In this document: positions 1 through 13,800 of the stretch, piece by piece
How positions within the stretch are numbered: position 1 is the stretch's first letter
Layout of the letters: each line of letters begins with the position of its first letter
Notes under the pieces: model-generated
Told to the model about the DNA's origin: nothing
Seen by the model: only the letters and a program-made list of their open reading frames with translations
The model's database searches: none
Program-made: the position numbers and the translations under genes
Assembly (NCBI GenBank): GCA_025331565.1
Contig: JAFREQ010000049.1
Coordinates: 3,072,501-3,136,500 of the forward strand
From: Holacanthus passer
Lineage: Eukaryota; Chordata; Actinopteri; Pomacanthidae
DNA: 64,000 nucleotides
Direction of reading: 5' to 3'

Positions 1-3000
1 GGATGCAGTGCGCACAGGCAGTGGGTTTGCTATGTTTTTGCGTATTCAATATTTTAGTTTAGAATAGTAAATGAACATTCTGCAGATGTTCTGCATCTAC
101 AGAAGTGTATGTGTGTGTGTACCTCGTCTGGGATGACTTGCTGGAAGGCTCCCAGTGTCTGGGAAGGGTTGAGGTTGTAGATAGAAGCCTTCCAACAGCC
201 TGAGTCCAAATTAAAACTCAGTGAAGCACTGTGCAGGAGAACATGCTACAGACTACTAATAGCAGGACAGCACAGGGAGCTATCACACTGATAATGTTAT
301 GTAAGCTAATGCTGCACAGCTAACCCACTGAGAATACAGTGCTAGGCTTACATGTGTGGCATTATTAATACTAGTGTAGTACCATCCTGCTCTCCATAAA
401 TGACTGGAGTTTAAAGATACTGTAAGCCTTCCCAACTAATCTGTCACAATGCCTAGTTCTTCTTTGCATGGAGGAGTTTGCCAGTTGTATGAAAATGAAA
501 AATGTTGAGTTGCAATAATTTATTCAATTATTTCACAACTTGTTTATTTATTTTACACAAGTCATTTATATGATTCTTTATTTAATCTATATCATTTATT
601 TCATCTTTATATGTATTATTTATTATTGACCATGGCATTTGTCTTTTTGATAACATTTTCAATGTTCAGAATATTGCGTGCTTATTTTTTTAAAACATTG
701 TCAGAGTGGAGACCTAGCACTCGCCGTTGAATGAAGGATCTCTGTTGAATGAAGGATATTTTACATTTGACAAAGAGAAAAACATGGCCTTTCTTAAGAG
801 GGTGAGTAGGAAGAAGTTGCAGTTACAATATTTACCTCTGAATTTCCCACTATCCACTTTAAATAAATGGCAGCCTCAGGCATATACTGACTGGAGATTT
901 GTCTTTTTTTACTTGGATGCTGTAATATTCATGAATCATTCAGTATTAAGGTCAAGCTGAATGTGAAGTGGGAAGTGGATGTAAACATCATATTCTGTTT
1001 ACAATAACTCTATGAGGCTGAGAAACCTGGATAAGGTGGAAGGGATATTCCTGACTTAGCTAGGATATAAATGTAAACCCATAATCCTCCTTACTTTGCC
1101 CCAGCTTTGCTAAAACATAATTTTACATTGCATGTATCATGAGGAAAGTTATTTATCGTCTGAAGTGTATGACAGGCTTGGTTTATGCAAATATCGTGGG
1201 ATTTCATGAAGATATCACATGGCCATGAATTCTAGAGGCCAAAGCATCTTAAGGCTAAAAGTAGCTCCTAACTACCTGAGTTAGAAGAACCTTTGATAAG
1301 AAGGGCTATGTGAGTGCTAACTTAAAGACTTCTTAGTGTTTGTTCTAACAGTAATTGTCAAAACATTTTAACAGTTAAAGTAGCCTCCAAGTCTGAGAAA
1401 AGTTAGAGGACCAGAGGGCTCTATAACATATTTTGATTGTGGTGAGTTTATAAGGATCCAAACAGCTCACCAGCAAATCAAAACAATTTAGTGTTCTAAA
1501 AATCCAAGAAAATATATATCATAGTGGTAAGATAATATACTTTGTGAATTAGTGGATGTTAATGTTACTTAAGTTAAGATTGAAATTAATGTTAATTATC
1601 ATTGTTTTATCTGTTGTACATTGATACATGATTACACTGTATTTGGACTTGGAGAATGACTGCAGTGGATACTGTAACATTAGTTACTGTTACATACCTC
1701 AAATGATCAACTCATTGTGAAACTGTGGCACCAATAAGACTGATACACACTAATACAGCTAATACAATAAATGCTAATATATACACAGTGTATATACTGA
1801 ACATATGTACAGTATATATATTTGTATATGTGTGTATAATGTCTACTGTCTACTGTAGATTTATGATACTCTACACTATTGTCACATTTCACATTTTCTG
1901 CTAAAATGGCAGAAAAGGTCTTTATTAATCATTGCAATTATACTGTAAACTCAAGGTTATCAGATGTTCACTGAAATCAGTGCATTTTTTGTGTGCAGTT
2001 TTAGAATCCTGATGCATAAAAAGCTGGTCTAGTGTCTCAGTTTCACAGAGTAAGGGTAATATGAGCATAGGCATGGAACAAATTCAGTCCTTGGGGTATA
2101 AAATAACGTTGGTGTCCATTTTTATTCTTTTCAGTCCTTTCATTAAAGTCATAGCAGCTTGTCAGCACAGATCGTCTCTATACAGTCTAATCTTCCAAGA
2201 AACACAACGTGATGCTTGATCTTGTGGGAACGCTTTAGTTCCAGCAACAATACAGCTTGGCTCAGTGTTATCCACACACTTTTGGCATGTCTCTTTCACA
2301 GGCGGTACTTGTCCTTCATTGATTTGACACTATATCTCTTTAGCATCTTTCATTTCCTGCTGCTGATCAAACTCATTACTCTTCCTTGGTTTAAACATTG
2401 ACTGACTGAACTACATACTATTTTTTATGTATTCTATTGGCATAATATTATCTGCTCTGTGAAGCAGTTTTTTCCACCAACCTCTGCTACTTAGCTGCAT
2501 TTGAGCACAGTGTAACTAGACTGGTGTGAGATTAGCCATTGGCTCAGTTTCCTTCAGTGGCACTTTTGAACACATAACTTCTCATATGACAAAACTGTTT
2601 CAGGGTTGAGTATAGAACCTCAGTAGTTATTGAGAAGATCTGAATTGCGTCTGCCACCCCGATTACCAACCAGTACAGCACTTGTACCAGCACAAAGTTG
2701 GCACCAAATACTTGGCCACATTCTTTGTCTCATGTTTCTTGATTACATTTGATCACATCACAACTGTATTTTATTTAGTATTTAATTAGTTTTTATAAGC
2801 TGTTTTTATTAAAACAATAAACAATGCTTTAGATGTTTGACACAATGTATTGTGTTTAATTAATTAAAAAAATATTGTTGTTCGGCCTGAATATAAAAAC
2901 TGTAACTGTGCTGTGCTGACACTCCCAACCAGTTGGTAGGGAAGTAATCACCATTTTAATATAAGTAAGCATGACATTCAAAAGTGGGGTTATATGTTTT

Positions 3001-5702
3001 CATAACAGTAACACAGAGTCCCACATATAGTAACAATTGTTTTTTTAAGTTATATTTGGCAGTATAAAAGTTTCAATACCTTGCTGATGATACAGTTTGT
3101 AGCACTGCATTGAACAGAAACATGCACAGTCCTCTAACTTTTTAAAGTGGTGTGGAGTGGTATGTCCTTATCTCATGCTACATACTCTCATACCATTGTG
3201 CAGGTTGGCCAACTCACTAATTAGCTTTTCTGCCATGTATAACTGGGTTTTACTCAGCTTTTTATAAATAGACGTGCATAACAAAAGACTGCAGACAGGA
3301 AAAATAACAGTGGAAAGGCTGAATGAAAGACAGTTACATAAAGTCACACACCTTCATGCTGTATGTAAGTGGTGCACTTGTGCCTGCCTCTCTATTCTGT
3401 ACCAAGACAACCACACTCAAAAACACGATTATACAGTATTGTGGTCCTTTGTTTTACCTTGTAACAGCCATGTATATGTAATAAATTTAAATAATAAACA
3501 TTGGTTAGTTACTGTTTTCCCATAGATAACTTTTTTGTTAAATCATGTGATCACATTACACATTTTGCATGTGGTGCAATCACACACACAGAATGACTGT
3601 CTTACTGACTGCCAATACTGTCTGACCTGAAATCTTTAATAACTCCACTTTATGTAAATATAGCTGCCTACACTCTGGGCACCAGGCACTGAGCCACTTA
3701 GGCCCTGAGCTAGATTGAAGCAAAACAGCACAGTGCCAATATGAGTGTGTGCACATTTTCAGTGACGACCTCTACAGTTTGAACACCGGACAGAAAACCT
3801 CAGGCATAAACAGACAGATGAACATTAACCCACAGCTATCACTACCAGTTGTCTCTGAAATTTCTCTGAAGCATCTGATCGGGCGTTTCAAAAGGCTTTA
3901 TCTCAAAGTCCCACTTTCCACATCCTGTCACTAACTGGACACTGGTCACAAACTCCTAGCTGGGTTTTTAATTGGATGATGGATTTTGTTGCTTAAACAT
4001 GCAACTGTAAAGAGGACTTAAGCTGAGGGGGCATATGAAGGGATGTCATCCTTATCATTTTGAGTTTGTGAAGCATACTGCCAGTTATTTCTTCCTCTTC
4101 TACACATTGACTACAGTCAGTCATTTTTTTGAGAATATGAATGAATTTACAAGATGAGCCTTGCCCTAAAGCCTGCCTTCAGATGTTTTTTTATGGCACG
4201 TGATAAAGTTCATTGAGTTTTATTTTTTTTCAAAGTTGAGTGGACATTTTATGGCCAAAATACTTGTTGGTACAAACTATGTAAAGGTAACAGTGAGCCA
4301 GCACTAGAGAAGGCTTGACTTGCCTTAATTGCATGTTGCAGGCTTGTTAATCATCTACCACTGAGAGAAAAAGTGTGTAAAAATGGCCAAATACTGTATA
4401 TGCAGGCCTAGACTGATACTATTATTAATCTATTTTGCGTCTATTTTTATGTTTCCATGTGCTCAGAGAACAACAGAAGGTAAAACAGAGCAATGAGCAC
4501 AAACATGTCCATCATGCTTGGCTAAACTTACTGGATTTAGGATCAGAATTGTTGTGAAAGGCTTAGATGTTCCTCATACATCAATGTAACGCAGCTCTCA
4601 CCTTTCTGTCCCCGTCGTTCTTCTTCTCGCCCCATCTCTCTTGGTGGTGGTTGTGTGCAGTGTGTAACAGATGTGCGGGGACAACATAACCAGGGCTGGT
4701 TCCCCACAGGGACTCCAGCGTTGCCAATGCTTGACTCCACAGGTCACGGTGTCTGGGTCAGGCTTTTAGGGGAGCCTCGTTGCCTCCAGATGGAAAGGGT
4801 GGGAGGGGAAGTCTATTTTAGTGTTGGCTGGTTCCCTGCTGGTTGACATGGGAACACAGAGATGAGCAGGATCATCACTGGCAGTATTACAGAAAAGTAG
4901 CTGAGAAAATCCAATTTGGGACTGTGTCATTGTTTCTTGATACTGTACAGCATCAGCGAAACACTAGTAGGGCTTTACATTGACGCACACTTTTCATGAA
5001 TTTTGTTACAGCAATAGACTGGGACTGTAACGATTGCAGGTTCAGCAGGGTTATTATCCACTTTGGGCTATGAGAAATATTCCATGTTATATTCAAGGGT
5101 AGAATTTAATTTGCATTAAATTCACCTCAGGGCACCACCCTTAATGAAGGGAAAATTACAAATACTACCTCAATAGGTACCGAATACCTGTAACCTGAAA
5201 AAAAAAGAACCTGACCTGAAGGATTCAAATTATCACTGTGTTTACTCTTCTTTCTTGTTACCAAATGGCTGATAAGCGCAATTGCCAAATCTAATTTTGT
5301 TTAGACTAGCTACAGTTTATTTCCCCTTTCTGTACATCCTGGACTAAATCAATTCTGAAGACTTTATATTCAATATGCTCAACATTTAGTGTCTTTGAAG
5401 ATAGTTTTCTACATTCTATATGTCAAAGTGTGTGCCACATTTTGGACCAAGTTCCTTCTCTGAGTTATTTGATAAATAAAGGCCCAATGAACGTGGTTGT
5501 CTCATGAGAACTTCAATGGCCATGCTGTCCATCCATGGCCCTGGGTGCACCTTAGTCAACAGCCTTCTCTGGCCTGAGGTCAGTCCTGTCTGCAGTCAGT
5601 ACAGGAAGTCAGAGATGGTGAGACTTCTTAGAGGCAACACTTATGTGTGAGGTCTGGAGTCATGCATCTGCCATTTATAGGCCACAACACTTCACATCTG
5701 TT
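1..5702. other. Gene-free AT-rich region
   Basis: No open stretch here has flanking splice sites plus a recognisable protein family. The short open frames have low-complexity or composition-driven translations. The block may be intergenic, or it may be part of a long first intron of cntn2, because the first coding exon of that gene has a convincing splice acceptor upstream. I found no transposon ends that could be paired in this block. Confidence 0.5.

Positions 5703-5728
<26 letters not shown>
5703..5728. repeat. (CA)13 microsatellite
   Basis: An uninterrupted CA dinucleotide run of 26 bases, probably length-polymorphic. Confidence 0.95.
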
Positions 5729-5733
<5 letters not shown>

Positions 5734-5848
5734 TGAGGCTGTGGAGTTTGTCCTTCAACCAGGAGGAAAGTAGAAGAACAAGGTTGTGAAGCAAAGAGGA
5801 GAAAGTGGAGTAGGGCATGTGCTTGTTTGTCTGTACTGTGTGTTTGTG

Positions 5849-5931
5849 TGACCTTTTTGCTTGAAAAATGACTTGAACAACTTACAATTTTCTAAATATT
5901 TGCTGAATAATTTTATGTTCACCAACAAATC
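5849..5931 (+). repeat. 3'-end fragment of a teleost hAT-like MITE
   Basis: The text starting tttttgcttgaaaaatgac, followed by an AT-rich stretch, resembles the 3' portion of a widespread teleost non-autonomous repeat. In that family as I recall it, this phrase precedes alternating ATTAATCG motifs. The fragment is diverged and its terminal repeat is not readable. The assignment rests on recalled family sequence and was not checked by search. Confidence 0.4.
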
Positions 5932-5932
5932 T

Positions 5933-6185
5933 AGGACTGCAGCTGAGGTTTATTTTCAGCATTGATTAATCTGCTGATTATATTCTTAATTAATTGCTTT
6001 ATGTACAAAATGTAAAGCAATTGTGAAAAAACACTTCTGCCCAAGATGTCTCAAATGTCTGTTTAAAACCCCAAATTATTCAATTTGCTATTTTGTAAAA
6101 CACAGAATAGCAGCGAATCATCACAGAGGAGGAGCGGAAACTTGGGAATTGTTTGGTATTTTTGTATGAAAAATGACATTTCGTT
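5933..6185 (+). repeat. Teleost hAT-like MITE, 5' part and interior
   Basis: The block opens with taggactgcagctgag, then a phrase of the type attgattaatctgctgatt, and later gtatgaaaaatgac. This is the order in which the family's start, early interior and late interior appear. It lies directly after a fragment matching the 3' end of the same family, so two partial copies sit head to tail. It is diverged and has no coding capacity. No flanking target duplication was found. Confidence 0.45.
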
Positions 6186-7927
6186 TCAGTTAAAGTCATT
6201 TCACAATCATATTTGGCCTAATTGGGTTGGAAAGGGACTCACTGTATTTATGCAGGTCACGGATCTGTCTGTCAGTTGGTCCTTGGGTACCGATACCTGG
6301 GTGGATCCAAGCAGACCCAGTCTCAGTTGTCCTCATGTTGTCCATCATAATCATCACAGGAGACAATGAGTTTTTTTGAGGTGGATGGCACATGTGAACT
6401 ATGAAATTGCAGAGCATCATGCTGCTGCCAGTATGATGATGATCTCTCTATATTTGGGGCTGCTCGGGTTCACCCGTGTTTGATCAAGTTTATCAAGGCT
6501 TTCGTGTTTTGAAAATGTATCTATATGCACAGTTTTGGATAGTTTTTCCAAGGGCTGGTTTTGAAAGGGTGTGACCCTTTGTGTCAGCCCTTTATGTGCT
6601 TCGGTAGCTGTTTTCATGAGTATTGTTGACCTAGTTCAACTGTCACATCATGTCAAGTGACTGTGATTTGAGTCGGTTCTGTGAGTACTGCTGGAAAGGT
6701 ACAGTAGTCAGGCACTGTGCAGTGTTGTAAGTGTGGATAGTACTTCAGTAAATGGTTCTCTGTTTAACAGGGCCAGAAGTGGCAAAAGGGACTCATAGAC
6801 CCACTATTGTTCCCTAATGATCACACACACACAACACACACACACAAATAATAGATGTGTTTCTCTGTGTCCTGATGAAGTCAGCCACAGTGTGCATGAA
6901 GTCATCCTGCTCTCAGGCACCACACTCCCCTTGTTAGTGGATGGGAAACTAATCGCTGGTTCAGGGTGCAACAGGCAGCCTGGAGATTTTTATCTTACCC
7001 CTTGGTTGGCTGCCTGGGTACTGACTCAGGACTCCTTATTATGCTCTGCCTCCTCCGGTTTTATCTAGATACTTAGTGAACATTTCAGCATGTCTCAATA
7101 AGATCACTCATTTTTTCAATCCATTAATGTAGCAGTAATTGTGTTTTTCCCTGCATGTGGTCAGTCAATTAATGTCTAACTTGCTTAAAGTGGTGGCAGG
7201 TAAGTGGTGTACGCTGAAGTTTAAGAGCTAAGTGCTAATTATGCTTGTTGGTGTAATTTTATTTTTTCACATTTTATGGTACCTTGTCATTGGTGGATCA
7301 GAACAGGATGCATTTTGTTTTAGGCTGAGAAGATTGGCTTCTTTGTAATTAACTAAATTCCCAGTGTAGCTTTAAAGGCTTTAGTTGTTCATTAGTTTTT
7401 AATGACTAAATGTAGCATTTCCTGGGTGGTAGGGGTTAGTGACCGCAATCAATTAATTACAGCATAATGATTAGATGATTAAGACTCTGAGTAAAGGAGG
7501 TTAGATAAGCACTGGTGTCATTCTTGGGGCTATTTCTTTAATACTTTTTCTGTTTTATATTATAGAAGTTGCATCAACCAATCAGCTTGTTTGATGCACA
7601 GGGCTGTAGTGCCATTGTTGAGGTTTGGTAAGTATGCAGATTGACTTCCCTGTGAGCCTATATGACTAATGTGGGTGAAAAAATCTATTCTTAGATGTAT
7701 TGCAGTTCTATCTTGAAAGACGCTCGGCTGTCTCTATGCAGACAAGTCAGCGATTGGAAATTTAAAACGCAACTCACAACATTAAGATGGCCTGTAACAA
7801 TTTTGTAAGACATTGTTCCTATGTCTATGTTCCTTATGGCTGAACAAATGGAGTGGTAAAACATAACCAACGTAATCATGTGCATTACATTTATGTTTGA
7901 ACCTCAGTGACTTGAGTTTTGGTGAGG
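6186..7927. other. Gene-free region
   Basis: No supported gene. It contains a short CA-rich stretch near 6823-6846 and several AT-rich tracts. Open frames on both strands lack splice context or family resemblance. Confidence 0.45.
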
Positions 7928-8217
7928 ATGGCTGAGCGTGAGCAATCACAGATGGATACAATCCAACCGGGGGCCCCTGCATTAAAAGCTAGTGTTTAGA
8001 AGCATTTTGGCGTCTATGATGTTGAAGGGATAAGGGACCTGGACAAGAGCTGCACTGTATGCCAGTTGTGTCAAACTGAACTAAAATATTTTGGGAACAC
8101 AACAAACAAGAGAAACCATATTTCACATTTCTACCCTGAGGAGAAACAACCAGTTGTAGTTGTTGTAGAACAAATAAATAAATGTATAGAAATTAAACAT
8201 TTTGGTACATCAAGATG
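7928..8217 (+). pseudogene. BED zinc-finger fragment of a hAT transposase
   Basis: Reading from the ATG at 7928 gives about 96 codons in one frame, interrupted by a single TAG at codon 24. After the stop the translation runs KHFGVYD, then an acidic stretch, C-T-V-C-Q-L-C, a GNTTNKRNH block and a PEE end. This is the layout of the BED zinc finger at the N-terminus of ZBED/hAT transposases: aromatic KHFG start, CxxC, then NTTN and His ligands. The TAG sits where the family has Trp before KHF, so one G-to-A change explains it. The final ligand spacing (H-x2-H) is shorter than usual. No downstream catalytic region follows, so this is a truncated relic. Confidence 0.65.
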
Positions 8218-9868
8218 AATCAATAATCATTTTATAATTGCATAGTAGCACTCTGAATCAGAATCAAATCATGAGTGCCTTGGGACTCCAACCTCAATAT
8301 GTGACCTATGTGTAACCATAACCACCTTCTCTGTGTAGGTCTGCAGAAACATGTAGGTGTAATTTTGCAGAACTGTATTTTCAGCCTTAGATGTTGTCAG
8401 ATTTGAGTTTCTCTCATGTCTCTTTATATTCCTCAAAGTTCAAGTTATACACAAGTTATAAAGAATAGAATGGAGAAGTGTTTAAGGGACATGATAAGGA
8501 TTTCTGTCTCACTCAAATGTAGCTATAAAGATGTCTTTATGCAAAGTGCTTGTTGCATCTGACAAACCGGCAATCAGACAAGAATACCCACATCATGCAG
8601 CATTGGCCAGGTTTGCACAGGTGAGAAAGTAGACAGGGTATGAACTTCTCTCTCAGAAACTTTTTTTTTCTTTTTTCCCACAATTCTTACTTCAATTTTT
8701 GTTTGTACAACACTAGTGATTGACATTGTGCTCCATTCCAATTCATTGCGTCTCACCATTCTCTTTGGCCGAACAGGTGAGAACACTTTGGCCGAGTTTG
8801 TCCAAAGCATGCGGAACCTTTTGGGGTGTTCAGTCTTATTCATACTGGGATAATCATATACAGTGAGAACAAAACAAGCAAGTTCAAGAGTCCCTTGAAG
8901 TATTCTACAGGCTCACTAACAACTGGCACAAAATCTTCCTATTTGACCAATAATAGAATCACTCCAAGGCAATTTATACCACCTCACTGTTTGAAATGTA
9001 GTGATCAGAGAGGGATGGTCAATTAAGGGCAGACTAAAGTTAAGCAGCACTGTTCTGATACACAGCACTCTCTTGACTCAGCACCCATCAATAATACAGT
9101 AGTATGACCTGAAGAAGGATGGCTTTGTGCCAAACTATAACTGCACAAACCAGATTGAGAGATCACAGTCAGATGACTTTAGGAGGCCATAATGTAAAAC
9201 ATCATTAAAAGCAAGCAAAGAAATGATTTGGGAGGTTAAAACAACAGCAAGAGAGGTTCACATCTAAATAGGAAGACTGATGTTAGCCCTGATATGATTA
9301 ATCTTACTCACAAGTGGGGTATAAATATGACTTGATGGAGCTTGCTGTTTGGACACATGGTCGATGTAGAACATCAGCATGCCACTGAGCTGTGTCTGAT
9401 GTATTTTAGTTGCAGCCCTCTTGTTGTCTGGTCCTGGAGTATGAATCCAAGAAGGTACTTGGCCAAATTCTCCAGGAAGATAAAGGGGTCTAAAGGACAC
9501 TGTAAAGAGACCATGAAGGACAGTTCACCAGGCCCTGGTCAAGGTTTTAATCCTTAATTGTGAAATCAGCTCCATGCCACAGCGGCACACCAGTCATTTG
9601 ATATTTATTAAACCACTTTTAAAACAGAAAGAACCTTGGTTTTTCTCAACACAAGTCAAAGAAACTAACAAAAACAAAAAAAACAAAGGGAATCTCTCTG
9701 CCTTCTCTTGCAAATAATGGTATGCCCTTGCGTAAGCTGAAGGATGCAGATTTTATGCTTTCAACAGAACTGTGGCAGAGGTAGGGAGAGCTCGTTTCTG
9801 AAAATTCATAGAGGGGCCTCCTCTGAAGGTCAACTTCAGAACAAACACACTTATATATGTGTATGTAT
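8218..9868. other. Gene-free region
   Basis: No supported gene. A minus-strand open frame of 89 codons at 8574-8843 has a lysine-rich low-complexity centre and no family resemblance that I recognise. It may be repeat-derived, but I could not name the repeat. Confidence 0.4.
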
Positions 9869-9894
9869 ACACACACACACACACACACACACAC
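9869..9894. repeat. (AC)13 microsatellite
   Basis: Twenty-six bases of perfect AC repeat, preceded by a TA/TG-rich purine-pyrimidine alternation. Confidence 0.95.
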
Positions 9895-10822
9895 TCTTGT
9901 AGATCCTACAAAGGCTCCACATCATTTGATTCTTGAAATAGGCAAAGGAGTCTCTGGAGTCAGATGCCCAGCTAACTGTCTGAATGCAAAATATGCACTT
10001 TTAAAAGGTCAGGTATTTCTTCTACTTCACACAACAGTGCTTAACGGGAGAAATTTAACAGTGGTACCTCATTTTATTACTCCTTAAACACACACACACA
10101 AACATGCACATATCCCTGCACACTATCCACAGTGCTCGCATAAGGTCAGTATGGCTCAGATGAACAGAACTGAGCATCTTGCTGACCATCTGTATGGTAT
10201 GAGAGATGGAGGGACTGTAGGGTTTGCTGGCTACTCAGCTATTTCATGCGTGGCTGCCAGACAATGGAGAGCAGGGCAGCTGGTCAACCACTCTCTTTAG
10301 GATAGCCAAATACTTGTAGATATGAGGAATGAAGAGAAAAATAACAGGAATGAATCTAAGTGCACTGATTGGAAGCTGGAACTAACTCAGACATAGTACG
10401 TTGGTTCGGGAATCATTTTAAGTCATCAGTTTTTAAAGTTCAAATCACAAATCACAATACAGTATTTCACTCAGACTACATAAAATGGTTCTGTTGCACA
10501 AAGAGAAAACAGAAGATTATAACAACAAACCTCTCTAAAGCTACATTTGATGCAGTTAGACACCAGGCTGCTCCATCATGTGGAGTCTGGGCCCAGCACC
10601 AGCCACCATGTGGGCATTAATACACAGGCACCACCTACCACAGAGGGGAATAATTCTAATTAATGAGATCTGCCATCATTTTCATTGTTTGGCATGATTA
10701 CAGTGAACTGGCTTTGACAGACTGCAGGACTGTGAAAATAGGTACTAGAACATAACAAAATAATATCAAATAATACTTAACTACTTGAAACCTAATTTTA
10801 CTGAGTATAAACATTTTGCGGA
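9895..10822. other. Gene-free region
   Basis: Nothing supportable was seen beyond short CA-rich stretches around 10088-10106. Confidence 0.4.
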
Positions 10823-10871
10823 GTGTGCGCGCGCGTGTGTGTGTGTGCGTGTGTATGTATGTATGTGTGTG
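10823..10871. repeat. Alternating GT/GC/AT tract (Z-DNA-prone)
   Basis: Forty-nine consecutive bases strictly alternate purine and pyrimidine, including a GCGCGCG core flanked by GT repeats. Such tracts are microsatellite-like and favour left-handed DNA. Confidence 0.85.
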
Positions 10872-13800
10872 AGTGCACGAATATTAAGAAACATAAAATA
10901 AATGCTTAGAACCAGTACTGTGTCCTGAGCTAACAACCACAGCCTTTTTTTCAAGTTGTTTTTTTTTATAACAAGTGTATATGATATATTTATGGACCTG
11001 ACTGTATTTACAGAATGTTATATTTGTAATTTGCATTTCATGAGGTTGCTGGCGTTACCCCCTTTACACACAACTACATTTTTATATATTCTGTATTTCA
11101 CTGCATTTTCATTAAAGTCAGTCATGACTGGAGAGCACAGTATGTAAACATGCAGTTATGCAATGTAATCGCCTGATGCCAGCAGGTTTGTTCATTTGAA
11201 AATGGTATGTTATGAATGCTATGGGATGTTCGAATGAATTACCTTTACATCAATACTGATAGCAACGCTGTTCTGTTTATATGCAAGGAAATAAGGGGAA
11301 AAAACAGTTGATCAATCAATAATTGTGTTTATGTTATGTTATGCTCTTAAATAGGTGGGTTACATTTGGCCCTATGAAGTAATTCTATTTCTTATGTCAG
11401 TTATACAAGGAACCCAGTTTCCACAATTAGGAAGGGGAATTAGAAAAACCTGATATCTCCAGCTAGATGAAGCCAGTTTCCTGGCCATGTGAACGTATAG
11501 CCTGGTTATCTGTTCTACTGTGTAGATGTGTTCATATGCCTGACAGAAACTTCAGATAGAGAACGTATTGCTGTGAGGTGGCGTAATGATAAATTATTAC
11601 GCCTTATGTCCACTGGGATTGGCTCCATCTTGTTCCAGTTGTTTTTAGAGCATTTTGCATGTTTTACAAGCATAAATGCACAATTACAGCCCATTTAGAT
11701 GTGGTCACAGCTTTGTGGTTATTAATTATTTCTAGTTATTTATTCTGATGATGTTGGCATCATAAAATATTGATTTGATTGCATTAGCCTGGTAATGACT
11801 GCCAACAGGTAATATTTTTGAGCCAAGATCAAATTTTCACACTTGTTTTGGTTTTGTTGTCTGACTGCAGAAACATATCAGAACATATTATGCATGAATT
11901 TGGCTGCATTAAAACATGGTGTGGAGATTACAACTTTTTTCTTTGTTTCTCCCTCCCTCTCCCCCTCTCTCACTAACTTCATACACCAAAAACTAACTTT
12001 ACTGTACATGTGTGAAGGCAAAGCCAGTAATAAATGAAAAACGTCCTTAAATATACATGTATTAAGTCAAGTGTCAATAAATACAGAAATGTATTCACAA
12101 GTGAATTTCATGTTTCAGAGACAGGAGCTGCTTTAGGAAAAAGCATCTTGAGGTTGAGGTGATTATGAACATCAGGCCCAGCCAATACAAATGCGTGACT
12201 CGCATGCATGAACATACTCAACATGCCCGATTATGCACCAGTTGAGGTAGCAAGCGTCAGTCCTCAAGAGGGCAATGTAGAGTTTATCTGAGCATTTCCA
12301 TGACCACAATAGTAAACAAACATGCTGCCCGTAGGGGAATGTGTACTGCTGCACAAAGAAAGATAAAAGATAACATAAACGATGGGATGTGTGACCCCCG
12401 AATTGCTTAAGGAAGAAGGATGGAGAATCTCACTTGTTCAACCTGTGCATTTTGATTAAGACAGATACTGCCAGTGACACCCAGTAAATATAATGATCTG
12501 ATGATCAGTCATCACTAACTCAAAACGTTTAGCGGTGACTCTGTCTCTCCACATCACTGTCATCGAATTTGGAGAGTGATTATTTTAACATTTTTTTGTC
12601 ATTTTTGCTTGTTTTAATTAGAGCATGAAATGCTCACTGCATGGACAGCAGTTCTGTAAGACGTGACAGCGTGGTATTTTTTCCAGGAGTGCATTTGGCT
12701 TCCAGCCTTTGGAGGGAAAACTGGATCTTCTAGGTCCTGTCTTTTACTGGGAAGTCAGAGAGCCATTTAAAGAAAACTTGATGAGACTGTATCCAGGTGC
12801 ATGGTTAGACATTTTGCTGTCAATAGGCTGTTTTTGGTAGTGGCAATCATTTCAAGGCATGATCTCTAATGACTTACCAGTAATTTTCTATTTTAATAAA
12901 TACATATGCCCTCTCTTCATCAGCTTTAAACATAAGTCAGCTGTCAGTCACAGGTCATGACAGGTAGATTCCAAATCTTCAGTAGACCAATTGGCTGTTC
13001 ACCCAACAAAGCAGTGGTCATTGCACAAGCCTGTATTACACTGCACAGTTTTCTGAGACACACTGGTGTCACAGTGCCAGAACCACAGATACCTGTGAAA
13101 CAAACTGGTTGACAGTTTTGCCTCGAGTAGTTCAGGGTGACACCTGCCTACAGGATCCCTTATGGGCAAGAGAGAAAGTTACACGTCGAGCATTATCAGA
13201 GACTATTTCAAAGACTATTTTATCTCTGAGGCTGGGGTGCTGCCATGCTGAGAGGTAGTTGTTAAAAGAGGCACAGACAGCATAATAGGCTATTTTTTGT
13301 CTGATCTGTCTGTCAGAGTGAGATTACTCATGGATTTGATGTATTACTTAAATATTCTGACAATATAGAGTTGTGTTCTGTTGATATAAGTATAATTTTT
13401 ACAGGTTTTACATTCATAAGCATGCATCTTCTGCCAGTTGCACAGTTATGGTCCAGTGCAATTTGATTTTTTAAATTCATTTTGTAAGTAATAAAAACAT
13501 GCGACACAAGGAAATGAATTCTCGAGAACAAAATTAACCTTTTTCATTTTTGCACAGCAAAAATGTTTGTTTTATGTGGTAGCCATTTAGTTTACAAAGC
13601 TCTGTAAATGTAACAACAGAATTTAAGCAATATTGTAACAGTTTCAAGTCTTTTAATCAAAAATCAAGGAAAATACTGAAACTCCATTTTGACAACATTT
13701 TTCTCATCAAATTCTTTCCTTCTCTGCTTCTTCTTTGGGAGCTTGGTGTGGTAGTGTTGAAGGTATTCATTCAAAACAGGAAAGACTGCCTGGCAGCTGC

